64,000 nucleotides of DNA from Andalucia godoyi (Eukaryota; Discoba; Jakobea; Jakobida; Andaluciidae): positions 7,780-71,779 of the forward strand of contig VRVR01000016.1 in NCBI GenBank assembly GCA_009859145.1. Direction: 5' to 3'. Below the pieces are notes generated by a model. That model did no database searches. It was not told the DNA's origin and saw only the letters and a program-made list of their open reading frames with translations. Position 1 is the stretch's first letter. Each line of letters starts with the position of its first letter. A program made the translations under genes and the position numbers. This document shows positions 27,277-36,196 of the stretch, one piece after another.

Positions 27277-29796
27277 ATGAGTGCGTGCCCAGGGGGACTT
27301 GACTGCGTTGATTTGCAGCTTTGTCCGGGCGGACAAAACGTCAACTTTACTTGTGGACCGGGATATGTGTGTCCCGGATACCAGCCGTATTACTCACCGA
27401 ACAATCCGTTCTATACAGCACCTATCTATCGGTGCTTGGAAAAGTTCTACTGTCCTTCCCCGACGTCTGGCATGTTTGTTTGTCCGCAAGGATACTATTG
27501 TCCTGAAGGCTTTGCACAGCCAGTCAAGTGTCATGAGCATGCACATTGCCCTGCGGGTTCAAAGCACCAGGTGGATATCATAGGCCCTGCATCTGTTCTT
27601 GTGTCACTTTTGCTTGCGGTTGCTATCGCGTGTGGCATACGCAAGATTGTCGATGTCCGCAAGAAAAACACAATGTTCAGCAAAGACGGCAAGTTTCGAC
27701 AGAACAAAGCGAAGGCGGGCAGCAGCACCGAGTCAAGCTCTCTTCTTCGAGGGTCTTCATCTTTTGCCAGTCCGAATTCGTCGCTCGCTGCGGACAGCAT
27801 CGTAATCGAGAATTTGAATTGTTCTGTGAGATGTGGCGGCAGTAGCAGACGTGCAGCAACAACGATGCATTCATCGCCGAGCCCGAGTCCGAGCCCGAGC
27901 TTCAGTGAAGTTGCGCTCCTGAAATCGTGTTCTGCAGTTTTCAAACCGATGAGCTTGACGGCTATTATGGGTCCTTCGGGAGCGGGAAAGTCGACCCTGA
28001 TCCGGCTGATCATGGGAGACGTCATTGCCGACGAACATGGCAACCCGGCTTCTGTCTCCGGAACATTGTCGCTCGGAAATCTCCGTGACGGCGGCAGCGG
28101 CATTGGGCTTGTGCCGCAGCAAGATGCGTGTCTCAGCATGTTGACGGTCCGCGAAACATTGGAGCATGCAGTCACCGTGAAATGCCCGGAGCTTTCCAAA
28201 AACAGCCGGCAAGCACGAGTGCTGCATGCTTTGAGGATTCTGCGATTGGAGCACGTGGCAAATTCGTACGTTGGCAGCCCAGTCTTAAATTACCGCGGAT
28301 TGAGCGGAGGGGAAAGAAAGCGCGTGTGCATTGGCGTCGAATTGGTTGCCTGGCCGGCGGTTCTGATCCTTGATGAGCCGACAACAGGACTCGATTCGCA
28401 ATCGGCGATGGTTGTCATGGATATTTTGAAGCTTCTCACCGTCCAGGCCAACAAGACGGTGATTGTTGTGGTGCACCAACCGAGGCAAGAGATTTTTGAT
28501 ACGTTTGATAGCGTGCTGTTGCTCGCTCGAGGAGGAAAGTCCGTCTTTCAGGGCTCTCCGACGGACGCCATTGCATTTTCCGAACGCCTGGGCGGAGCAC
28601 TGCCCGCGCACATGAATAGCGCAGACTTCGTTCTCGAGTCCATCTCTCTGCATGGTGACAACATTCGATCGCCCACACCTCGAGTTTGCAACCCGGAGCC
28701 CACCCTAGCACTGAGCCACCCGCGACGCGTCTCTCAGGCAAGTGCCGTTGTGGACGATTGTGCCCATCACCACAGCAATGAACCGCGCACTTGCTCGTGC
28801 ATCCGTGTCTTCCTCAGACTGCTACTTGCATTTTCTGTTCGAGAACTCAAACAGCGACTTCGAAGCTACCGATCGATCGCGCTTGCTAGTTTCATGCATG
28901 TTGCCATGGGCTGCATTCTTGGTGGCGCATTCTCCACGATCCGCGGCGTCACGATTTACAAGCCGCAGATTTTTCCTCCAGAAGCAATTCGGTGTCCTCT
29001 TCTCATCCGGAACCGGTGCGCAAACGAACCTGTGGATCAGTCTGTTCTGGAGGACATGATCTTCATCACTCTGATGATTCTTCACAGCTGCGGGACGATT
29101 GCCGCACAGTTTTCTTTTGCAGAGGAGCGCCGCCTCTGGAAGCAAGAACTATGTGTCGCAGGAGGGAGTCGCTCATCGCGCTTTGGTTCTGTTCTCTCCA
29201 TCCAGACGCGAAAGGTCACATTTTCTCCGTATCTAACGGCCAAGTTTCTGATCGATCTCCCCTTTCTCGTCTATTTCGGAGTGCTGTTCATGTATTCCTT
29301 CACGATGATCTTGTCTCCGTTTGGGAATTACGAATGGTACGTGGCCATCGGCATTTTGACCTCGTTTTCCGCATATGGAACCGGTTACTTGGTGTCTTTC
29401 TGCAGCAGCGAAGCGAACAGTCTGCTCAACGGCGTGGTGGTGTCGCTGCTTGCCGGGCTGACGACGGGGACGCATCCGCGACTCAGCGACGTTTCCGAAA
29501 ATCAGTTTTTGAAGATGGTATGGTGGCTCTCGCCGCTTCGATGGATCGGTGAGCTGTGGTACATCAAGGAAGCCGGGGCATACGCCGACCACGGCTTTGA
29601 AGTCGACGGTGGGTTTCGCATGATGGGCTTTCAACAGAGAAACACCGGCATGTGCATCGCTATGGTTATTTTGCTTGGGTGTGCGTTTCGTTGTGTAAGT
29701 TACATTGTCTTTTGGACACTGTTTCAATCCGTGCGCCTTATGCGCCCTTTCCAGCGAACAGCGGCCCAAGAAATGGCGACTGTAAGACAAAAGTAA
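27277..29796 (+). CDS. ABCG-family half-transporter with Cys-rich N-terminus, copy 2
   Basis: An 839-residue paralogue of the divergent neighbour with the same plan. A Cys-rich head (about 1-95, CPGGLDC, PGYVCPGY, GYYCPEG, HCPAG) is followed by one membrane helix (about 102-122). The ABC domain has Walker A GPSGAGKST near 232, signature LSGGERKRV near 342, Walker B VLILDEPTTGLD and H-loop VVVHQPR. A six-helix ABC2 domain follows. A Ser-Pro repeat lies just before the ABC domain. Both genes keep all catalytic motifs, so either homodimers or a heterodimer of the pair would be able to hydrolyse ATP. The frame extends upstream only to a TTG, so the ATG at 27277 is used. A signal peptide is not visible for the expected extracellular head. 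Confidence 0.9.
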   Translation: MSACPGGLDCVDLQLCPGGQNVNFTCGPGYVCPGYQPYYSPNNPFYTAPIYRCLEKFYCPSPTSGMFVCPQGYYCPEGFAQPVKCHEHAHCPAGSKHQVDIIGPASVLVSLLLAVAIACGIRKIVDVRKKNTMFSKDGKFRQNKAKAGSSTESSSLLRGSSSFASPNSSLAADSIVIENLNCSVRCGGSSRRAATTMHSSPSPSPSPSFSEVALLKSCSAVFKPMSLTAIMGPSGAGKSTLIRLIMGDVIADEHGNPASVSGTLSLGNLRDGGSGIGLVPQQDACLSMLTVRETLEHAVTVKCPELSKNSRQARVLHALRILRLEHVANSYVGSPVLNYRGLSGGERKRVCIGVELVAWPAVLILDEPTTGLDSQSAMVVMDILKLLTVQANKTVIVVVHQPRQEIFDTFDSVLLLARGGKSVFQGSPTDAIAFSERLGGALPAHMNSADFVLESISLHGDNIRSPTPRVCNPEPTLALSHPRRVSQASAVVDDCAHHHSNEPRTCSCIRVFLRLLLAFSVRELKQRLRSYRSIALASFMHVAMGCILGGAFSTIRGVTIYKPQIFPPEAIRCPLLIRNRCANEPVDQSVLEDMIFITLMILHSCGTIAAQFSFAEERRLWKQELCVAGGSRSSRFGSVLSIQTRKVTFSPYLTAKFLIDLPFLVYFGVLFMYSFTMILSPFGNYEWYVAIGILTSFSAYGTGYLVSFCSSEANSLLNGVVVSLLAGLTTGTHPRLSDVSENQFLKMVWWLSPLRWIGELWYIKEAGAYADHGFEVDGGFRMMGFQQRNTGMCIAMVILLGCAFRCVSYIVFWTLFQSVRLMRPFQRTAAQEMATVRQK

Positions 29797-30184
29797 GCTC
29801 GCTCCGTAGAGTTGCACGATAAGACATGCATGGAAAGTACGTGATGAGCTCGGGGGTACCGTGCGGGGCCTCATTTCTAATTTTCATCACATAATTTATC
29901 TATTATTATTATTATCTATCCCATTTTTTTTCGCGTATTCTTCGCTGATTTGATCTTTGAACTTCGCAATCACTCGTCACACATTCCCTACCGCTTTGCC
30001 ACTTGACTTTTGTTTTTCCCTTCCTTTTCTGTTTTTCTTCTCTTTTCTCTTTTCTCTTTTCTCTTTTCTTTTTTCTCTTTTCTTTTTTCTTTTCTTTTCT
30101 TTTCCTTCTTCTTCTCTTCTTTTTTTTTTTCTTCTGTGGTTTCATTTTTGCACCTTCCGGTTCCCTTTTGAAAAGCTATAAACC
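29797..30184. promoter_or_regulatory. Pyrimidine-rich upstream region of the EFL gene
   Basis: A 388-bp spacer. From about 30008 to 30133 the plus strand is almost pure pyrimidine (TTTTCTC-type repeats), and the leader ends in CTATAAACC before the ATG. A long pyrimidine tract upstream of a highly expressed translation gene may be a promoter or leader element, but that is inference. Confidence 0.5.
30008..30133. repeat. Polypyrimidine TTTTCTC-type tract
   Basis: A 126-bp C/T-only or nearly C/T-only tract with repeated TTTTCTC and TTTTCTTT units, directly upstream of the EFL gene. Confidence 0.85.
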
Positions 30185-31573
30185 ATGTCTGCCACTCAGG
30201 ATAAGAAGCACATGTCCGTCGTCATCTGCGGACACGTCGACTCGGGAAAGTCGACGACCACGGGTCGCTTGCTGTATGAGCTCGGAGGTATCCCCGAGCG
30301 TAAGCTTGCCGAGTTGAAGAAGCGCGCCGACGAAATCGGAAAGTCGTCTTTCTACTTTGCCTTCTTCATGGACACGACCAAGGACGAGCAGGAGCGTGGT
30401 ATCACCATCCACTGCCAGACCAAGGAGTTCTTCACTGAGAACTTCCACTACACCATCATTGATGCCCCGGGCCATCGTGACTTCATCAAGAACATGTTGT
30501 CTGGTGCCTCTCAGGCTGATGTTGGTATTTTGATGGTTCCCGCTGATGGTGGTTTCGGAGTCGCCGTCCAGAAGGGAGATCACAAGGCAAACGAAATCCA
30601 GGGACAGACTCGCCAGCACGCCCGTCTGCTCAACTTGTTGGGAGTCAAGCAGCTCATTGTTTGCGTCAACAAGATGGACGAGAAGCAGGCTGCCAACTAC
30701 CAGGAGGCCCGCTACATCGAGGTTCGCGACGAGATGCGCAACATGTTGAAGGCCGTTGGCTGGAACAAGGACTTTGTCCAAAACAACGTCCCCGTTCTCC
30801 CCATCTCCGGTTGGGTTGGTGACAACTTGATCAAGAAGTCCGAGAACATGCCGTGGTGGAACGGTATGGACGTCAAGACCTATGACAACGCCGAGACCGT
30901 CAAGGTTGTCACTGTGTTGGATGCCCTCAACAACTTTGCCCGCGTCCCCAAGCGCTCTGAGACTGCACCTGCCCGTGCCCCGATCTCCGGAGTTTACAAC
31001 ATCAAGGGAGTTGGAGATGTTCTGACCTCGCGTGTCGAGCAGGGATCTTTCAAGCCTGGTGATGATGTCGTCTTCGTTCCCTCGGGATGCGCCGGACGTA
31101 TCTTCTCCATCGAGATGCACCACAAGAAGGTCGATGCTGCCGTTCCGGGAGACAATGTTGGTTTCTGCGTGAAGGGTCTTCCCAAGGAGGAGAACGCCAA
31201 GCCCAAGGTCGGAGACGTTATGGTCCTCAAGTCGGACACCTCTCTCAAGGCCGCCAAGAGATTCACCATCCAGGCTCAGGTTCTTGACCACCCGGGTGAG
31301 CTGACTGTTGGATACTGCCCGGTTGCCTGCGTTCGTACCGATCGCTCTGCCGTCCGTGTCGCCGCCATCAACTGGAAGATGGGAAAGGAGACTGGTGGAC
31401 AGAAGGTCGAGAACCCCGCCAACGTCAAGGCCAACGAGGTTGCCGAGATCGTTCTCGAGCCCGTTCAGTCCCTCGTTGTCGAGCCGTACGACAAGTGCGA
31501 AGGTCTCGGACGTGTTGCCATCATGGAGGGTAACGGAGTTGTTATGCTCGGAAAGGTTACCAAGGTTGAGTAA
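30185..31573 (+). CDS. EFL: Elongation factor-like GTPase (EFL)
   Basis: The 462-residue translational GTPase delivers aminoacyl-tRNA to the ribosome in lineages that lack canonical EF-1alpha. The G1 motif is GHVDSGKST, G3 is DAPGH and G4 is NKMD. Domains 2 and 3 follow. EFL-type sequence is seen at SSFYFAFFMDTTKDEQERGI, in place of the EF-1alpha version, and at MHHKKVDAAVPGDNVGF. Codon use is strongly biased to C-ending and G-ending codons (AAG, GAG, GTC, CTC), more than in any other gene here, as expected for very high expression. The ATG follows AAACC. The 483-codon frame on the opposite strand is a by-product of this bias. Confidence 0.95.
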   Translation: MSATQDKKHMSVVICGHVDSGKSTTTGRLLYELGGIPERKLAELKKRADEIGKSSFYFAFFMDTTKDEQERGITIHCQTKEFFTENFHYTIIDAPGHRDFIKNMLSGASQADVGILMVPADGGFGVAVQKGDHKANEIQGQTRQHARLLNLLGVKQLIVCVNKMDEKQAANYQEARYIEVRDEMRNMLKAVGWNKDFVQNNVPVLPISGWVGDNLIKKSENMPWWNGMDVKTYDNAETVKVVTVLDALNNFARVPKRSETAPARAPISGVYNIKGVGDVLTSRVEQGSFKPGDDVVFVPSGCAGRIFSIEMHHKKVDAAVPGDNVGFCVKGLPKEENAKPKVGDVMVLKSDTSLKAAKRFTIQAQVLDHPGELTVGYCPVACVRTDRSAVRVAAINWKMGKETGGQKVENPANVKANEVAEIVLEPVQSLVVEPYDKCEGLGRVAIMEGNGVVMLGKVTKVE

Positions 31574-31928
31574 GGACGCTTCCGTAAAGAATACAAATGC
31601 ACAGATTCCGACAAGTCTTTTTTTCACACTGTACGCTCCTCACCACCTTGTCATAATCTGTCAGCGACGGTCCGCTGCGGGGAAACTGCGACTACGCGAT
31701 TTGCGAATGCGATGCCAAAAATAGACCCGGATTTTATCCACTGCTCAAAAACAAGTTATGCTTGCGCATCAACAGCTGCTTCGCGGTTTCTTTCAAGTTT
31801 TATTATTTACATATATTTTAAATTAAATTTAGGCAGTCGGTGGTCCGTATCTTTTATTCTTATTGTTGTTATTATTTATACTTTTTAAGAAAATTAAATT
31901 AATTGATTGGATTTGTTGATTGGAAAGC
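31574..31928. other. AT-rich spacer between EFL and FNT genes
   Basis: A 355-bp spacer between co-directional genes, very AT-rich after 31800 (TTTAAATTAAATTT and ATTATT runs). It must hold the EFL 3' end and the FNT promoter. No other feature is seen. Confidence 0.5.
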
Positions 31929-33329
31929 ATGGGAGGGATCAAATCACCGCCGGAAGTCTGGCGCTATGTTCAGCAGACAGGGTTTTACAAGTCTCGAATG
32001 GACTGGAAGCGCACTTTGATACTGGCAATCTACGCAGGCGTCTTTGTTGGGTTTGGAGCACTCGCCGCGACATCGGTGGCCTACAACATGCCAGTGACAC
32101 GCGTTGAGAATCCCGGTGTTGCCAAAGCCGTGTACGCAGCAATATTCCCGATTGCGCTTTTCCTGATATACTACACTTCTGCAGAACTGTTCACTTCCAA
32201 TTCAATGTCTCTGTTTGCTGCGCTCTTGTACTACAAGAATAAGCGATCCGCGCTCGGACTTGCGAAGAACTGGCTGCTCGTTTTGCTCGGAAATCTGATG
32301 GGCTGTCTGGCGTGTGCGTATGTGTTTGGATACCTGTCTGATTTGTTCAAGGACGAGCCGTATCCATCGGTGCTTGCAGCTGCTGCCGAACACAAGGTGC
32401 ATGCAGGGGCATTTCAGGTATTTATTAGAGCGATCGCATGCAATTGGTGTGTTTGTTTGGCCGTGTTTGGCGGATCGTCGGCGGATGAACTGGGAGGACG
32501 GCTACTCGCTTTGTGGGCCCCGATCTTTGTCTTCGCGTGCATCGGACTCGAGCATTTGATTGCGTCGTTTTTTACAATCCCACTGGGAATGATGTACGGT
32601 GCAAACGTGACAATATACCAGTTCTTGATTGAATACTCGCTCCCGGTGCTTGCAGGAAATATCATTGGTGGATCGTTTTTCATGTCGGGTGTCTTGTGGT
32701 ATTTGTTTACAAATGCACCGCCTGTCCGCAAGCTGTCGCACGAGAACCCATTGCCAACCCACGTTGCAGCTACCATTTCACCTTCTCAAGCAACGTCAAT
32801 GTATGAACAAACTGTGCAGGTGATGCAAGATCAAACCGTAGAGTTCCGAAAACGGTACCTTCGCAAGGACGGGAAGCCGATCGAGGTCCTCGTGCACGCA
32901 AGCTTGATTCGCGATCCGGAAGGCCACCCATTGAAGGCGATGTCCCAAGTGCGAAGAGTGAATCCAAGAACGAGTACTGTGGATCGTAATGAGACTCCTG
33001 GAGTGATTGTGGCGGACGTGTCATCAGACGGGCACGCTCGCCGCATCCAATTCATCGATGACAATTTGGCATCGCTACTCGGATACGGGCCCCTCGACAA
33101 GGATGATCTTGTCGGGAAGACCGTGCAAGATATTACATACTCGGAAGATGGAGCAGTGACCGACCATGCATTTCACCATTTGCTCTCCAATTCCACGGCT
33201 GGTATGTCGTCCGTGGTAGAAGCCGCTCGTCTGGTCCGAGATGTCAGGAATTCGTCCCCACACAGCTACGACAACGAATTCGACCATCTTTCGCCTGCAT
33301 CCACCGCAACGCCCGCACACAGCGTCTGA
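31929..33329 (+). CDS. Formate/nitrite transporter fused to PAS-like sequence
   Basis: A 466-residue protein. Residues about 1-270 form an FNT channel with six membrane helices. SAELFTSN (Thr89) and CNWCVCLAVF with GLEHLIASFF (His209) match the omega-loop, S-loop and central-His motifs of FocA-like channels, which move formate, nitrite, lactate or other small monoacids as pentamers. After a linker, residues about 300-340 read FRKRYLRKDGKPIEVLV then IRDPEGHP, a typical PAC (PAS C-terminal) motif. Residues about 370-420 read IQFIDDNLASLLGYG then DLVGKTVQDI, a typical PAS N-terminal half. Known FNT proteins normally end soon after the last helix, so the sensory tail is unusual. It would face the cytosol and could gate transport. 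No frameshift separates the two parts. The ATG at 31929 is used because the longer frame starts at TTG. Confidence 0.85.
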   Translation: MGGIKSPPEVWRYVQQTGFYKSRMDWKRTLILAIYAGVFVGFGALAATSVAYNMPVTRVENPGVAKAVYAAIFPIALFLIYYTSAELFTSNSMSLFAALLYYKNKRSALGLAKNWLLVLLGNLMGCLACAYVFGYLSDLFKDEPYPSVLAAAAEHKVHAGAFQVFIRAIACNWCVCLAVFGGSSADELGGRLLALWAPIFVFACIGLEHLIASFFTIPLGMMYGANVTIYQFLIEYSLPVLAGNIIGGSFFMSGVLWYLFTNAPPVRKLSHENPLPTHVAATISPSQATSMYEQTVQVMQDQTVEFRKRYLRKDGKPIEVLVHASLIRDPEGHPLKAMSQVRRVNPRTSTVDRNETPGVIVADVSSDGHARRIQFIDDNLASLLGYGPLDKDDLVGKTVQDITYSEDGAVTDHAFHHLLSNSTAGMSSVVEAARLVRDVRNSSPHSYDNEFDHLSPASTATPAHSV

Positions 33330-33525
33330 CAACATCTTCGCATGCTTCTGCAAATCCAGAAACTGAATCGTGCCGTACTATCCGTGTACAGTATGCAAAT
33401 CTATTGTACCTACAAATCAAATACTCTATTCTTTTTCTGTTTTTGCTCCCCCGCCCAGAAACCAAACCTCTCTTGATAAACGGGGACAGGAAAAACCAAA
33501 CCCAAAGGATATACATAAATATAAA

Positions 33526-33747
33526 TTAGTCATCCCAATCGTCAAATGCTGCAAGATCGACCTTGATGCCCTTCTTTCGCTTCCCGTTCTTAGCCTTTGG
33601 GATGTGCTTCGCAGCGGCATTGGCAGTCTTGTTCAGAGGATAAGTGTCCTTGAGGACGGCAACATCCAATGAAGGGAATGCGTTTTCCGACATCGCCTTC
33701 TTCAACGTCACAGACATCTTTTCTTCCACAACATCTTCACTGCCAGA

Positions 33748-33780
<33 letters not shown>

Positions 33781-35082
33781 ATACGACGTCTGCGCGGCTG
33801 ACAACGGCACAAAATCTCCTTCGTTGAACGTGAATTGGGGCTGTCGCATAAACACGTCTCTGCCGGCGGCTTCGCGGAGATCGCGGTGCAGCTGCTCCTC
33901 GATCTTTTCCTGTCTTCGCTTGCTAAGCGCATCCTCCTTGTCTGATTTTTTCCGGCGATCGTTTTGTCGCTGGCGGACTTGCGGTTGAAAATCCGCGTAC
34001 ACCTCGGGGGTCAGTACCGAGGAAAGATCGACTTCACATATGCACAGGGAGGACCCGTTTTGCATGTGTGGAATCTTGAATTTCCTTGCTTCATACGAAC
34101 CGAACGTTGTCCATTGCAGCGCCAAAATGGGAACATCTGGCAGTGAAGACGGAGCGTGTTCCAGCGAGCCAAATTGCGCCTGTAGCATTGTCACGTTGAG
34201 AGAATCCAGGACGTAAGGAGCGCCCGATGGATGCTGGTACCAAGTAAACGAACCCACAACATCAAAGCTTGCATTGCTAATATTCACAGCCGACGACGAG
34301 AAGGAGGTAACAGTACTGGAGGTGGAGGTGGAGGTGGTGGTGGAGGTTGGCGACAATCCGTTGCTCCCAGTTGACTTCAGCGACTGCGGCTTACCTGCAT
34401 CCGATACGACGTCTTCATAATGTGGTCGATCGACGCACTCATTCAATGCGCGTCTTGCATATCTTGCCTCTTCTGGATCGAGCTCCGAATTCGACAGATA
34501 CTGCGTGATTTCCGAAGCTTCTCTCGCGATGATCAGCGACACATCATCCGGAATCGCGATGCGACAGCGTTCGAAATTGCACAAATGGACGCTCGAGCAC
34601 TCGGAGCCTATCTCGACAATTTCATTCGCCCCCGCGTACTGTCGCTGCTGCTGCTGCTGATGATGATCGCTGTGGTGCTGCTGGAAGAACCTTCTCGGCC
34701 CAACCAACTTTTCCTTCTTCACGATCGCTGTCATTTTGGAAAAACATGTTTTCGAGCCGGGCTGAAGCATTGGGTCCTCGAGCATCACAGCAGATCGCAG
34801 ATCTCTCTGATTGAAGTACTTTAAGCAAAGCGGACATTTCGACCCATGTTCAATGCATCGCAAAGCACATCCGTAGCAAAGAGTGTGGCCACACGGAGTA
34901 CATTGTGGCGCCACTGGATCCGACAGGCAAATCGGACACGCTGCGATATCTGTAAACACCTGGACAACTGAATTCCATAATGGGTGATTTGGATGGGAAA
35001 CAAACGACAGCGACACACTCGCAAACACAGCTGGGTCCATTGGACTCACCAGAAAGCGCATGTTTAGGAACGGATTGCTCAT
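33526..35082 (-). CDS. RNF10: RNF10-like RING finger E3 ligase
   Basis: The 518-residue protein starts NPFLNMRFLVSP, like the NxFL...FVVS start of RNF10. A C3HC4 RING finger at about 50-88 (CPICLSDPVAPQCTPCGHTL then CPLC) and FNQRDLRSAV follow, again as in RNF10. The C-terminal half holds LNVTMLQAQFGSLEHAPSSL, a two-strand block ending CEVDLSSVLTPEVY, and a basic helix (QRQNDRRKKS), in the same order as RNF10 family proteins. RNF10 is an E3 that ubiquitylates 40S ribosomal proteins on stalled ribosomes. A poly-Ser run is encoded by a GAC repeat on the plus strand at 33749-33780. The gene shares a 520-bp divergent region with uL23m. Confidence 0.83.
33749..33780. repeat. (GAC)n trinucleotide run in the RNF10-like gene
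   Basis: About ten in-frame units encode a poly-Ser tract on the minus strand, next to an acidic segment. Length variation would not shift the frame. Confidence 0.9.
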
Positions 35083-35602
35083 TTTTCTCCCTCTGTGCTC
35101 TGCTTGCAGAGGAGAACACTCAGTAAATTAGACACTGAGATTTATTTATTTTTTGAAAGAAAGACGACTATATTTTGAAGAGCTTGTTTTGTTTTTGCTT
35201 TCTGACTTTCTCTTAGTGTGGAATCAATTGATCAGTCGAAGCAATTGGAACCAAAGCAAACAAATAGTCCAGCAACAAGATCAGCAATCATAATAGTAGT
35301 AATGGAAAAATAATAAAAACCCCGCCCCGATGGAAATAGGATTCTTCTGATCCATGGCGTCACTTGATTCTCAGTGACGGTTTTTCCCCCTCAAATGATC
35401 TTTCCACACCGACTGTACAGTGGCAAAGAACACTGCTCAGTTCACCATGCATTTTCGCATTTTCGGATTCGCATCCATTGGAGAATGACAGTAATCATTT
35501 TTTCGTGATTTCCTTTCCCGCACAGCTGGTGCATATTTTTATTTTATTCGCAAGTAGATTATCTGACTTGATTAGAGTGTGTCTCCTCAGCAAAAAGTCG
35601 GT
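35083..35602. promoter_or_regulatory. Divergent region between RNF10-like and uL23m genes
   Basis: A 520-bp divergent spacer, AT-rich near 35140-35330. Sequence ending TCTCCTCAG at about 35590 looks like a 3' splice site just before the uL23m start, which might belong to a leader intron. No coding sequence is recognised. Confidence 0.45.
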
Positions 35603-35983
35603 ATGGGAGTAATCAGATTTCCGTCGTCGACGATCCGATTGATGCTCGACTCGGTCGTTCCAGGAAGTCGCCAAGTGACGTTTCGGATTCCAATGGCGAT
35701 GAGCAAACCCGATTTCCGTTCGTATCTGACTTCGCTCTATGGTCTGGATGTCTCCGCTGTCAACACAATGATCTATGCTGGAAAGCGTCAAAGAGTCGCT
35801 GGGGGGCACGTGTATAAGCGTTCAGACTGGAAGAAGGCGATTGTGACGCTTGGAAATCCGCTGCAAATTGATCCCAAGGCTCTCGAGGCTCTCGATGTTG
35901 CTCGATCCAGAGAACAGCAGACGAACAGTACTTCAAAACCTGCGCCATTGGCTGCCCAAGCTGCCCAAGCTGCTCCCAAGTAA
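35603..35983 (+). CDS. MRPL23: Mitochondrial ribosomal protein uL23m
   Basis: The 126-residue protein matches uL23 of the mitochondrial large subunit. It has VTFRIPMAMSKPDFRSYLTS then LYGLDVSAVNTMIYAGKRQR, followed by KKAIVTLG, the strands and loop that contact 23S-type rRNA near the exit tunnel. The N-terminus (MGVIRFPSSTIRLML) is short and could serve as the import signal, as in fungal and animal uL23m. The C-terminus is an Ala/Gln/Pro-rich tail. The longer frame starts at a GTG, so the ATG at 35603 is used. Confidence 0.82.
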   Translation: MGVIRFPSSTIRLMLDSVVPGSRQVTFRIPMAMSKPDFRSYLTSLYGLDVSAVNTMIYAGKRQRVAGGHVYKRSDWKKAIVTLGNPLQIDPKALEALDVARSREQQTNSTSKPAPLAAQAAQAAPK

Positions 35984-36196
35984 TCGCGCCATCACATTCA
36001 GCAATGCAAGAGGAACACGGGGGCCACAGAGAGACAGGTGAGAAGAAAAAAATAAGAAAGGTGGAAAGTATCAATGGTAAAATAATAGTTAAAACAGGAT
36101 GGAAGGGAGATGAGGGATGGGGGATAGAACATGTTCATGTAATAGAGATGTACAGTGCAACAATAGAGACGTGCAAGTTGCCAAAAAAAGAGCAGT

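Noticed and set aside
30176-31627. 483-codon frame on the minus strand opposite EFL
   Set aside because: It is a by-product of the extreme codon bias of EFL. Its translation is low in information (Gly, Leu, Asn, Asp) and matches no family.
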